From Muribaculaceae bacterium (GTDB lineage Bacteria; Bacteroidota; Bacteroidia; Bacteroidales; Muribaculaceae), in the NCBI GenBank assembly GCA_017436845.1, contig JAFSCJ010000011.1, positions 1 through 64,000 of the forward strand: 64,000 nucleotides of DNA, in the 5' to 3' direction. Position 1 is the first letter of the stretch. Every line of letters starts with the position of its first letter. A program made the position numbers and the translations under genes. Under the pieces are notes generated by a model. That model saw only the letters and a program-made list of their open reading frames with translations, was not told where the DNA came from and did not search any database. Shown piece by piece: positions 1 through 7,201 of this stretch.

Positions 1-360
1 ACAATATTATGCTATATCCCCACCGGCACATCCAATAGTGGTACTCACACGCTAACAATCAATGAATTGTCGGCAGAGTATAGCAATTATCAGACCGGAG
101 TAGAGTCAGTAAAGATAGAGGACTCAGAGCCTCAAGTAGTTATATATCCTAATCCTGTAACAGATGGAACGTTCACTGTAAAAGCAAATGAAGATATAAG
201 AGAGGTTGAGATATATAATACAGCTGGTATGAGAGTTCTTTTCGTTGGTGGAAATAATAATACGGAAAAAGTGAATGTATCAATGTTGCCAAACGGAATT
301 TATTTCGTAAAAACGACAACAAATCAAGGTTCAAAAATTTCTAAAATAGTAATTAAATAA
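1..360 (+). CDS. C-terminal end of a T9SS-secreted protein (partial, runs off the left edge)
   Basis: The reading frame is open from base 1 to the stop at 358-360, so this is the tail of a larger protein and not a small gene; the TTG at 67 is not needed as a start. The last ~75 residues are a type A T9SS sorting domain: a YPNPV motif, then a beta-rich stretch, LPNGIYFVK and a terminal KISKIVIK. Such domains direct cargo through the outer membrane by the Por system and are then removed. The same kind of domain ends the two amidases downstream, so the missing part could be another amidase of the same set; this is inference from context. The next gene starts 13 nt later, so it is probably in the same operon. 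Confidence 0.85.
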   Translation, partial: TILCYIPTGTSNSGTHTLTINELSAEYSNYQTGVESVKIEDSEPQVVIYPNPVTDGTFTVKANEDIREVEIYNTAGMRVLFVGGNNNTEKVNVSMLPNGIYFVKTTTNQGSKISKIVIK

Positions 361-373
361 AACCCTAAAAATA

Positions 374-1264
374 ATGAGAAAGTATTTGTTGACATTAGTT
401 GCAGTTGCATGTTTGACATCGCATGCACAAATTGCACAAGTGAATTCTACTGAGCCTTTGTTGCGAGGAGTAGAAAATGAGATGTTTTATCCTGTATTGA
501 ATCAAGATGGAACTAAATTGCTGTTCACATCAGCAAATTGTCAAGGATTGAAAATGTATGATTTTAATAATGATGTAACTATTAAAATCAGCGAAGCTGA
601 GAGAGCAGGTCTTGATGCGTCATTCTCTGCCGATGGAAAAGAGGTGTATTACATTACCCAAGTTCAAAAAGAGGGAAAGAATATGCGTCAAGCTAAGAAG
701 TTTGATTTAGCATCAAAACAAGAAGTTGCTATTTCTTCAGAAGGACGACTTGTTGCTCGCCCCGTTGCTGTTAAAGGTGGTGTTATAACATCAGTGGACG
801 GACGAGTAATTTCACCGGTCAGTCTTAAAACTGCTGTAAGAGTACAAGGTACAAAATTATTTATAACAAAAAATGGTGTAGAAAAGTCATATACTCCTAT
901 TGAAAAATCAGCAGGATACCTCTGGGCTTCACTTTCTCCCGATGAGACAAAAGTGATGTTCTTTGCAGCAGGTAGAGGAATCGTAATTACAGATCTTAAT
1001 GGAACAATTGTTGCTGAGTTAGGTAATTATGAGTCACCTGTGTGGTTTGGTAATAATCATGTTGTTGCCATGAATGCAAAACATAATGGATATCAAAACA
1101 TCTCATCTCAAATCTTGATAATGAATGTTGACGGTACTCAAATCCAAGAATTAACAAAACCTGAATCAATGACAATGAATCCAACTGCTTCTTTTGATGC
1201 GGGTAAAATTGTGTATAACACAATTGATGGTCGTCTGTATCAGATGAATATATCACTTAAATAA
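374..1264 (+). CDS. Exported PD40/TolB-like beta-propeller protein (copy 1)
   Basis: This 296-residue protein has an N-terminal signal peptide (about residues 1-18, ending SHA). It carries several WD40-like PD40 blades, seen as repeats of the type 'P.L..DG.KLLFTS', 'ASFSADGKEVYYIT' and 'ASLSPDETKVMFF'. PD40 propellers, as in TolB, usually bind proteins or peptides in the periplasm or at the outer membrane and have no catalytic site. It is paired with the amidase gene 16 nt downstream, and the same pair recurs at 3726-7081, so it probably assists or regulates that amidase. The two PD40 proteins are clear paralogues with the same blade order. The binding partner is unknown. Confidence 0.8.
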   Translation: MRKYLLTLVAVACLTSHAQIAQVNSTEPLLRGVENEMFYPVLNQDGTKLLFTSANCQGLKMYDFNNDVTIKISEAERAGLDASFSADGKEVYYITQVQKEGKNMRQAKKFDLASKQEVAISSEGRLVARPVAVKGGVITSVDGRVISPVSLKTAVRVQGTKLFITKNGVEKSYTPIEKSAGYLWASLSPDETKVMFFAAGRGIVITDLNGTIVAELGNYESPVWFGNNHVVAMNAKHNGYQNISSQILIMNVDGTQIQELTKPESMTMNPTASFDAGKIVYNTIDGRLYQMNISLK

Positions 1265-1266
1265 TT

Positions 1267-1273
1267 GAGGAGG
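1267..1273 (+). promoter_or_regulatory. Strong Shine-Dalgarno sequence before the first amidase
   Basis: GAGGAGG lies 7 nt before the ATG at 1281. Most genes in this window have only A-rich leaders without a recognisable Shine-Dalgarno sequence, as is common in Bacteroidetes, so this is unusual and supports the start at 1281. Confidence 0.6.
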
Positions 1274-1280
1274 AAGAAAA

Positions 1281-3704
1281 ATGAAAAAGATATTAAGTTC
1301 TATATTTGCGATATTAGTAGCGGTTTCGGCAATGGCTGTAGATCCAAGCGAAATAACAATATATATCAACCCCGGTCATGGAGGTTATGATAGTGATGAC
1401 CGAGTTATGACTATTTATCCGTTTGAGAGTGGAGATACTGCAACATTTGCTGAATCTAAATCTAACTTGGGTAAAGGGTTTCGTTTACGTGAGTTGCTTT
1501 GGGAAAAAGGCTACAATGTTGTAATGTCTCGTGTTGCTAATACAACAGCTGATGACCTTGGATTGGAAACAATTGGGTTGCTTGCAAATGCATCGGGGGC
1601 AGAAATATTTTTGTCAATTCACTCAAATGCAACAGGCGTGGCCGCTCGCCGAAATTTCCCTTTGATGTTGTATCGTGGATATGATAACGAACCTGTCATA
1701 GAAGGCTCTTTGGAATGGGCGACTTATGCAAATACACATTTGTTGACTAATCAGGCAACAGTGTGGACAAGTACAAATCTAAATGTTCGTGGTGACTGGT
1801 CGTTTCAATCTTCATGGGGAACTCAAGGTTATGGCGTGTTGCGCAGGTTGACAATCCCCGGTTTGCTATCAGAGGGCTCTTTCCATGATTATATCCCTGA
1901 AGCTTATCGTTTGTTGAATTCTGATTTTCATTGGATTGAAGCATGGAATTTCCGTAAAGCAATAAATCAATATTTTGGTGTTACCGGTGTTGATTATGGG
2001 GCAATTGCCGGACGTATCAATGATGAACGTATTTTGCGTGGTGCTGAAGCGACTTATATAATGTATGATGATGATAAATTGATGCCAATGCATAAGGTAA
2101 CAATAGAACTTTATGATGAAACAGGAACAACAAAACTTGAAGAGCGTACAACGGATGAGTTATATAACGGCATCTACGCGTTTAGAAAATTGACACCTGG
2201 TAATTATAAATTGAAGTTTATTAAAGATACCCATTATCCTGTAGAAATGGATGTTACTGTAAATGCTGACGAGATATCTTATGTAAATGCTAAGATGAAA
2301 AAAATCCGCAGTACTGCTCCTGAGGTAGTCAGCTATTCTCCGGTATGGCAAGATGGTGATGATGGCGTTTTGTGTAATTCTCCTATCGTGCTTAATTTCA
2401 ACTGGGATATGGATACAGAATTAACTGAAGCAGCATTCTCAATCGAACCGGCAATAGAGGGAAAAATTCGTTGGGAAGATCAAAACTATCGCATGATATT
2501 TACTCCGGAAGGGACATATAACACAAGTACAAAATATACAGTCAGATTAAATACAACAGCTGCACATCCTGATGGATTGACGCTAAAAGAGCCATTTGAA
2601 TTTAGTTTCTTTACCAATGATCGTAATTATATGTCATTAACCGGTCAATTCCCAAGTGATGGAGATCAAGTGCATTATACCAAACCTACATTTGAATTGC
2701 GTTTTGACCGTTTCCCTAATGGAACAGGTGCAACAGGATGTATCACAATATTGGATTCTAAGGGTAATAAAGTATCCCTTAATGGACGTACATTGAAAAC
2801 TTCCAATAATGCAATTGATGAATTTGGATATATTAAGGTAACAGCATCAAAAGATTTGACACCGGGTGAAACATATACAATGACAATTTCTGAAAATCTT
2901 AAAGATTATGATGGCATCACCTTGCAAAAACCGGAAGTTGTTAACTTTACAGCTGTTAATGCCGGTGAGGCAAAATCTGATGTAACAATTGATGAGATGG
3001 AAGATGCGACGATTTATGCCCAAAATGAAAATGGTTGTGCTAACTTAACATCAACAACAGTAAGCGCTAATTCAGATAAGTTGTTTGGCTCTAAATCAGT
3101 TAACTTTGCGTATGTATTTACAGGTGTAGAGGGTGGTGAAGCCTTGTGGACTCGCACTGTTGAAGTTGAAGCTCAAGACGCGACTGCATTTACTTCGAAA
3201 GATGCTATAGGAGTCCATATTAATGGCGACTTAACCGCAAACGAGGTTTATTTGGAATTAACTTCTGATATTGAGGTTAAATATGTGAAAGTTTGTGACA
3301 TGACATTCCTTGGTTGGAGATATGTTCAAATTCCATTGAATTCTCTTGGAGAGGGCGTTTCGTATAAATTTACCGGCGTGAAATTATCACAAGAAAACAA
3401 TGGAATGAGTCGCACAGGAGCATTCCGTCTTGATAATGTAAATCTTATTGTAGATGGAGCTTTAGGCGTTGAAAAGGTCGAAATTGCCGATTTGTCGGTA
3501 TATCCTAATCCTGCTTCCGAATATCTAATCGCAAATGCCGATGGTATGGTTGATCGCATTGATTTATATTCAATGGGCGGAGCAATGGTTGCATCGGCAA
3601 TTGGTAACGTTTTGAACGTTAGTGAAGTGGCTGAAGGTACATATATTGCAAATATTTATACGGCAAAAGGATGTACTGTGCGTAAAATAGTAGTAAAACA
3701 TTAA
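1281..3704 (+). CDS. T9SS-secreted N-acetylmuramoyl-L-alanine amidase (copy 1)
   Basis: This 807-residue protein cleaves the bond between MurNAc and the stem peptide, by family. The order is: signal peptide 1-19; Amidase_3 domain about 24-232; a carboxypeptidase-regulatory-like beta domain about 236-340; two Ig-like (Big_5 type) domains about 345-560; a beta-rich module to about 725; and a T9SS sorting domain from about 730 with YPNPASEYL. The zinc site looks complete: His33 in PGHGGYDSDD, Glu58 in FAESKSN and His114 in SIHSNA, with a likely catalytic Glu198 in LLSEGSFHD. The long tail suggests surface attachment or secretion, so the enzyme may act on peptidoglycan from other cells or shed wall. 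It is a paralogue of the 4577-7081 protein. Confidence 0.88.
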   Translation: MKKILSSIFAILVAVSAMAVDPSEITIYINPGHGGYDSDDRVMTIYPFESGDTATFAESKSNLGKGFRLRELLWEKGYNVVMSRVANTTADDLGLETIGLLANASGAEIFLSIHSNATGVAARRNFPLMLYRGYDNEPVIEGSLEWATYANTHLLTNQATVWTSTNLNVRGDWSFQSSWGTQGYGVLRRLTIPGLLSEGSFHDYIPEAYRLLNSDFHWIEAWNFRKAINQYFGVTGVDYGAIAGRINDERILRGAEATYIMYDDDKLMPMHKVTIELYDETGTTKLEERTTDELYNGIYAFRKLTPGNYKLKFIKDTHYPVEMDVTVNADEISYVNAKMKKIRSTAPEVVSYSPVWQDGDDGVLCNSPIVLNFNWDMDTELTEAAFSIEPAIEGKIRWEDQNYRMIFTPEGTYNTSTKYTVRLNTTAAHPDGLTLKEPFEFSFFTNDRNYMSLTGQFPSDGDQVHYTKPTFELRFDRFPNGTGATGCITILDSKGNKVSLNGRTLKTSNNAIDEFGYIKVTASKDLTPGETYTMTISENLKDYDGITLQKPEVVNFTAVNAGEAKSDVTIDEMEDATIYAQNENGCANLTSTTVSANSDKLFGSKSVNFAYVFTGVEGGEALWTRTVEVEAQDATAFTSKDAIGVHINGDLTANEVYLELTSDIEVKYVKVCDMTFLGWRYVQIPLNSLGEGVSYKFTGVKLSQENNGMSRTGAFRLDNVNLIVDGALGVEKVEIADLSVYPNPASEYLIANADGMVDRIDLYSMGGAMVASAIGNVLNVSEVAEGTYIANIYTAKGCTVRKIVVKH

Positions 3705-3725
3705 AAACTTAAATAAATACTAAAT

Positions 3726-4574
3726 ATGAAAAAGAAATCAATTTTGATGATTGCCATGATGGCGTTTGGTATGACGATGAGTGCTGCCGAATTGACTGTT
3801 GTGTCAACTGAAAAAATCGGATTGAGTGAAGAAGCTCATCATCCAACATTAAGCCCTAATGGAGATGTCGTATTATTTACCAAGCCGGATTATAAAGGGC
3901 TAAAATCTTTAAATCTTGTAACTAATGAAGTAAAGGTAATTGATGAAAGCGTTGGTGCAGGTTTTGAGCCGGTATTCTCTGCTGATGGTAAAGAAATTAC
4001 CTTCAAAACTGAAGTCATTGTAGATGGATTAGGACAAAGAGATGTGAAAAATTATAACTTTGAAACTGAAAATAAGAATCAAATAATTAAACCATCTCGT
4101 AAAAATTTCGATACTCGAGCATTAGTAAATAAAACCTATGCTTCAACAAAAGCCGATAAACAATCAATTAGTGTTTCTATTGATGGTCGAGTGCAAGAGA
4201 TAAACCCAATTATAGATGGTCATCGTTATATTTGGTCATCACTGTCTCCTTCAAAAGGAAAATTATTGTTCAATGAAATTTATTCAGGTTTGTTTGTCTC
4301 TGAATTGGATGGTTCTAAAGCGCAACATCTTGCCATGCGTGCTGATTTCCCATGTTGGGCAGGTGATAACTTTATAATTGCTCTGAAAACAAAGGATGAT
4401 GGTTATGTTGTTACAAGTGCAAAGATTATTGCTATTAATGTTGCAACAAAAGAAGTTATAGAACTTACAAATGATGATATTCTTGTTGCCGGTGTAACAG
4501 CAACAGCTGATAAAATCGTTTACACAACTGAAGAAGGTGAAATGTATCTTATGAACATAAAAATTACTGAATAG
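3726..4574 (+). CDS. Exported PD40/TolB-like beta-propeller protein (copy 2)
   Basis: This 282-residue paralogue of the 374-1264 product has a signal peptide ending about residue 20 (MTMSAAE). Its PD40 blades are in the same order, for example 'HHPTLSPNGDVVLFT', 'EPVFSADGKEITFK' and 'SSLSPSKGKLLFNE'. No catalytic motif is seen. It sits 21 nt after the first amidase and its stop is 2 nt before the second amidase start, so co-translation with that amidase is likely. A role as a periplasmic or surface partner of the amidase is inferred from the repeated pairing only. Confidence 0.8.
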   Translation: MKKKSILMIAMMAFGMTMSAAELTVVSTEKIGLSEEAHHPTLSPNGDVVLFTKPDYKGLKSLNLVTNEVKVIDESVGAGFEPVFSADGKEITFKTEVIVDGLGQRDVKNYNFETENKNQIIKPSRKNFDTRALVNKTYASTKADKQSISVSIDGRVQEINPIIDGHRYIWSSLSPSKGKLLFNEIYSGLFVSELDGSKAQHLAMRADFPCWAGDNFIIALKTKDDGYVVTSAKIIAINVATKEVIELTNDDILVAGVTATADKIVYTTEEGEMYLMNIKITE

Positions 4575-4576
4575 TC

Positions 4577-7081
4577 ATGAAGAAGATAGCATTAATTATA
4601 ATGATGGCTTTTGCTGTTTGTTTGACAGTCGAAGCTAAAAAAATGAGCGATTTGAATATCGTTATTGACCCCGGTCATGGCGGATATGAAGGAGATGACC
4701 GAGGAATGAACATCTGGCCGTATTGTGCAGTTGTTAAGGAGTCAATGTGGGAATCTAAAAGTAATTTGTGGAAGGCGTTGCACCTTGAAAGTATATTGGA
4801 TTCGCTTGGTACAAAAATAACATTGACACGTAGACACAATGAATATACCGATGACGAAACTGATGATCAGCCAACTGAGCCATCTCTATATACAAGAGCC
4901 CAACTTGCTAATTCATTGGCTGCTGATGCATTCATCTCTATTCACTCAAATGCGGGCGAAGGTGTGAATTATCCGTTGGAAATATATCATTTGGAAACAT
5001 CAATGGTCGCTCGTAGTGAAGAAAGTGTTCGACTTTCAGAGGTGGTTAAAGAGGTCTTTAATACAAGTAAATATTCTAATTGGATAAATTCAAAAGGTCA
5101 GGTTGATTTTGAAAATGCAGGTCGTGTTACAGGAGACCGCTCTTTACTTGGCTATTCTTTGGGAGTGTTGCGTAATTGCAATAGAACATCTATGCTTTCT
5201 GAAGGTGGTATGCATGAGCACCGCCCGCAAGCTCACCGTTTGATGAATCAAGATTATTGCTGGCTCGAAGCATGGTATTTTGCTAAGGCTTTGATGATTT
5301 TCTTTGACACAGAAGATCGTTTTGTTACAGGTAATATTGCCGGTGTTATATATGATGACCACAATATTCGTAATTGGGAGTATACAGGAGAATTCGCCAG
5401 ACATACAATGCTTGGTCGCGACAAGTTTATGCCTGTAAATGGTGCATATGTTGAATTGGTAGATGCCTCAGGAAATGTGCTTCAAACTCGCACCACTGAC
5501 ACAGAATATAATGGCGTATATGTTTTCCGTAACGTAACACCTGGAACATATACTGTGCGTGTTTCTCACAATAACTATTATACTTCAGAAAAACAAGTGA
5601 CTGTTATTGCTGATGAGGTGTCATATGAAGATATGCCTGTAGTATATAAACGTGAAGCACCATTGGCTGTTGTAAAATATTCGCCTGCTCCTGTTGAGGG
5701 TGAAAAAGTGAGTTGTGCGGCATCAATAGATTTAGAATTTAATTGGGACGTTGATGTTGATGCTTTTGAAAAAGCATTCTCAATTGAACCTGCCGTAGAT
5801 GGTTATTTCACATATCAAAAATCGTTTAGAATTGTATCATTTGTCCCTAATATAGGGTTAACTAAGAATACTAATTATACAGTCAAGATTGATAAGAGTG
5901 CTTGTACCACCGATACAATATATTCTCATCCTCAAATGGAAGAAGATTTTGTGTTGAGTTTCACAACTCAAGATCGCGAACGAATTGCCATTACCGACCA
6001 ATATCCACAAGAAGGTGGTACAGTGCATATAAAAGCTCCTACGCTTGAGTTCCGTTTTGATCGAACATTGAATGGAGGTACAGTTCCTACATCTACTACG
6101 GTAGCAGTATATGATTCAAGCAATAACAAATTATCGTTCAAGTCTCGTACAGGAATCAAAACAAATACATTTGCCGGAGGTTTTGGGAATTTGGTATTAA
6201 CTATGGCTTCAGACCTGAATGCCGGTGAAGAGTACCGAGTAGTGTTGTCTGGCGGTGGCGTTATTCGTGATGCGGATGGTTTGCCTTTGGTTGAAGATTA
6301 TGAAGTGAAATTTACAGCAACTGATGAAAGTGCAAATGCGACAGGTGATTTACTTGAAGGATTTAATGATGCAAGCTTGTTTGCATATAATGTAGATGAG
6401 ACAGTTGGTTCTTCAACAACTACTCCAAAATATATAAAAAATACCACAGATAAGTTGTTTGATACAGCTTGCGGTAAATTTACTTATGCGTTTGCTTCAA
6501 ATCGTGATGGCGTAATAGTTTGGGATTATGTCGGAACTGAAGAAAAACAAGTTGTAAAAGGTGATAAACTTGGGTTCTATGTTTATGGTGACTTTAATAA
6601 TCATGAACTTTATGTGGGTGTGACATCAGGAACTGACCTTAAATATGAAAAGATTTGTGATTTGAATTTCCGTGGATGGAAATATTTTGAAGTACAAATG
6701 AATTCTCTTGAATTGAGTGAAACAGTTCCTTACTATGTATTGAGTAAAATCAAACTCGTTCAAGTAACAAGCCCAATTACTCAAACAGGTGGATTTAGTC
6801 TTGATAATATGATGCAAGATAGTTCAGCCGGCATCGATGATGTTGTCGCTGATGTAGAATCTGAAATTAAGATATACCCAAATCCAGCATCAGATATTAT
6901 TAATGTGCAATCACCGGCTGAAATTAATACTCTTGAAATAATTAATATTCGTGGAGTAAAAGTAGCAGAAGCTAATAACACAAGCAGTATCGCCGTTGAT
7001 AATTTGCATCAAGGTGTTTACTTTGTTAAAGTAAAAACAGCACAAGGTGAATCTACTCATCGCATTGCAATATCTCGATAA
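4577..7081 (+). CDS. T9SS-secreted N-acetylmuramoyl-L-alanine amidase (copy 2)
   Basis: This 834-residue protein has the same architecture as the 1281-3704 product: signal peptide 1-20, Amidase_3 domain about 25-240, carboxypeptidase-regulatory-like domain about 255-355, two Ig-like domains about 365-590, a beta-rich module and a T9SS sorting domain with YPNPASD near residue 770. Zinc ligands His34 (PGHGG), Glu59 (WESKSN) and His123 (SIHSNA) and a likely catalytic Glu209 (LSEGGMHE) are all present. The amidase domain carries its own insertions (for example the acidic stretch near residues 90-102), so the two copies may differ in substrate. It is the last gene before a hairpin terminator, which suggests the operon 1-7081 ends here. 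Confidence 0.88.
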   Translation: MKKIALIIMMAFAVCLTVEAKKMSDLNIVIDPGHGGYEGDDRGMNIWPYCAVVKESMWESKSNLWKALHLESILDSLGTKITLTRRHNEYTDDETDDQPTEPSLYTRAQLANSLAADAFISIHSNAGEGVNYPLEIYHLETSMVARSEESVRLSEVVKEVFNTSKYSNWINSKGQVDFENAGRVTGDRSLLGYSLGVLRNCNRTSMLSEGGMHEHRPQAHRLMNQDYCWLEAWYFAKALMIFFDTEDRFVTGNIAGVIYDDHNIRNWEYTGEFARHTMLGRDKFMPVNGAYVELVDASGNVLQTRTTDTEYNGVYVFRNVTPGTYTVRVSHNNYYTSEKQVTVIADEVSYEDMPVVYKREAPLAVVKYSPAPVEGEKVSCAASIDLEFNWDVDVDAFEKAFSIEPAVDGYFTYQKSFRIVSFVPNIGLTKNTNYTVKIDKSACTTDTIYSHPQMEEDFVLSFTTQDRERIAITDQYPQEGGTVHIKAPTLEFRFDRTLNGGTVPTSTTVAVYDSSNNKLSFKSRTGIKTNTFAGGFGNLVLTMASDLNAGEEYRVVLSGGGVIRDADGLPLVEDYEVKFTATDESANATGDLLEGFNDASLFAYNVDETVGSSTTTPKYIKNTTDKLFDTACGKFTYAFASNRDGVIVWDYVGTEEKQVVKGDKLGFYVYGDFNNHELYVGVTSGTDLKYEKICDLNFRGWKYFEVQMNSLELSETVPYYVLSKIKLVQVTSPITQTGGFSLDNMMQDSSAGIDDVVADVESEIKIYPNPASDIINVQSPAEINTLEIINIRGVKVAEANNTSSIAVDNLHQGVYFVKVKTAQGESTHRIAISR

Positions 7082-7100
7082 TATTTATTAAAAATAGTTA

Positions 7101-7133
7101 AAACGCCTGTCTTCATCGAAGATGGGCGTTTTT
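7101..7133 (+). terminator. Rho-independent terminator after the amidase operon
   Basis: AAACGCC and GGCGTTT flank a stem with TGTCTTC and GAAGATG (two G-T wobbles) and an ATC loop, followed by TTTTTG. It lies 20 nt after the second amidase stop. Confidence 0.8.
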
Positions 7134-7165
7134 GTTGTAAAATATAAAACTTTATAGTATCTTTG
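7131..7165 (+). promoter_or_regulatory. Bacteroidetes-type promoter for the 7202 gene
   Basis: TTTGTTG (7131-7137) is followed by 20 nt and then TATCTTTG (7158-7165), matching the -33 TTTG / -7 TAnnTTTG form. Transcription would begin about 35 nt before the ATG at 7202. It directly follows the preceding terminator, so the recycling genes can be transcribed separately from the amidase operon. Confidence 0.65.
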
Positions 7166-7201
7166 TGAGATAACTAACCTATATACTACAAAATACAGTA
7201 T

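Noticed and set aside
67..360. A 97-residue gene starting at TTG 67
   Set aside because: The frame is open to base 1 and the protein is a T9SS tail, so it is the end of a larger cut-off gene.
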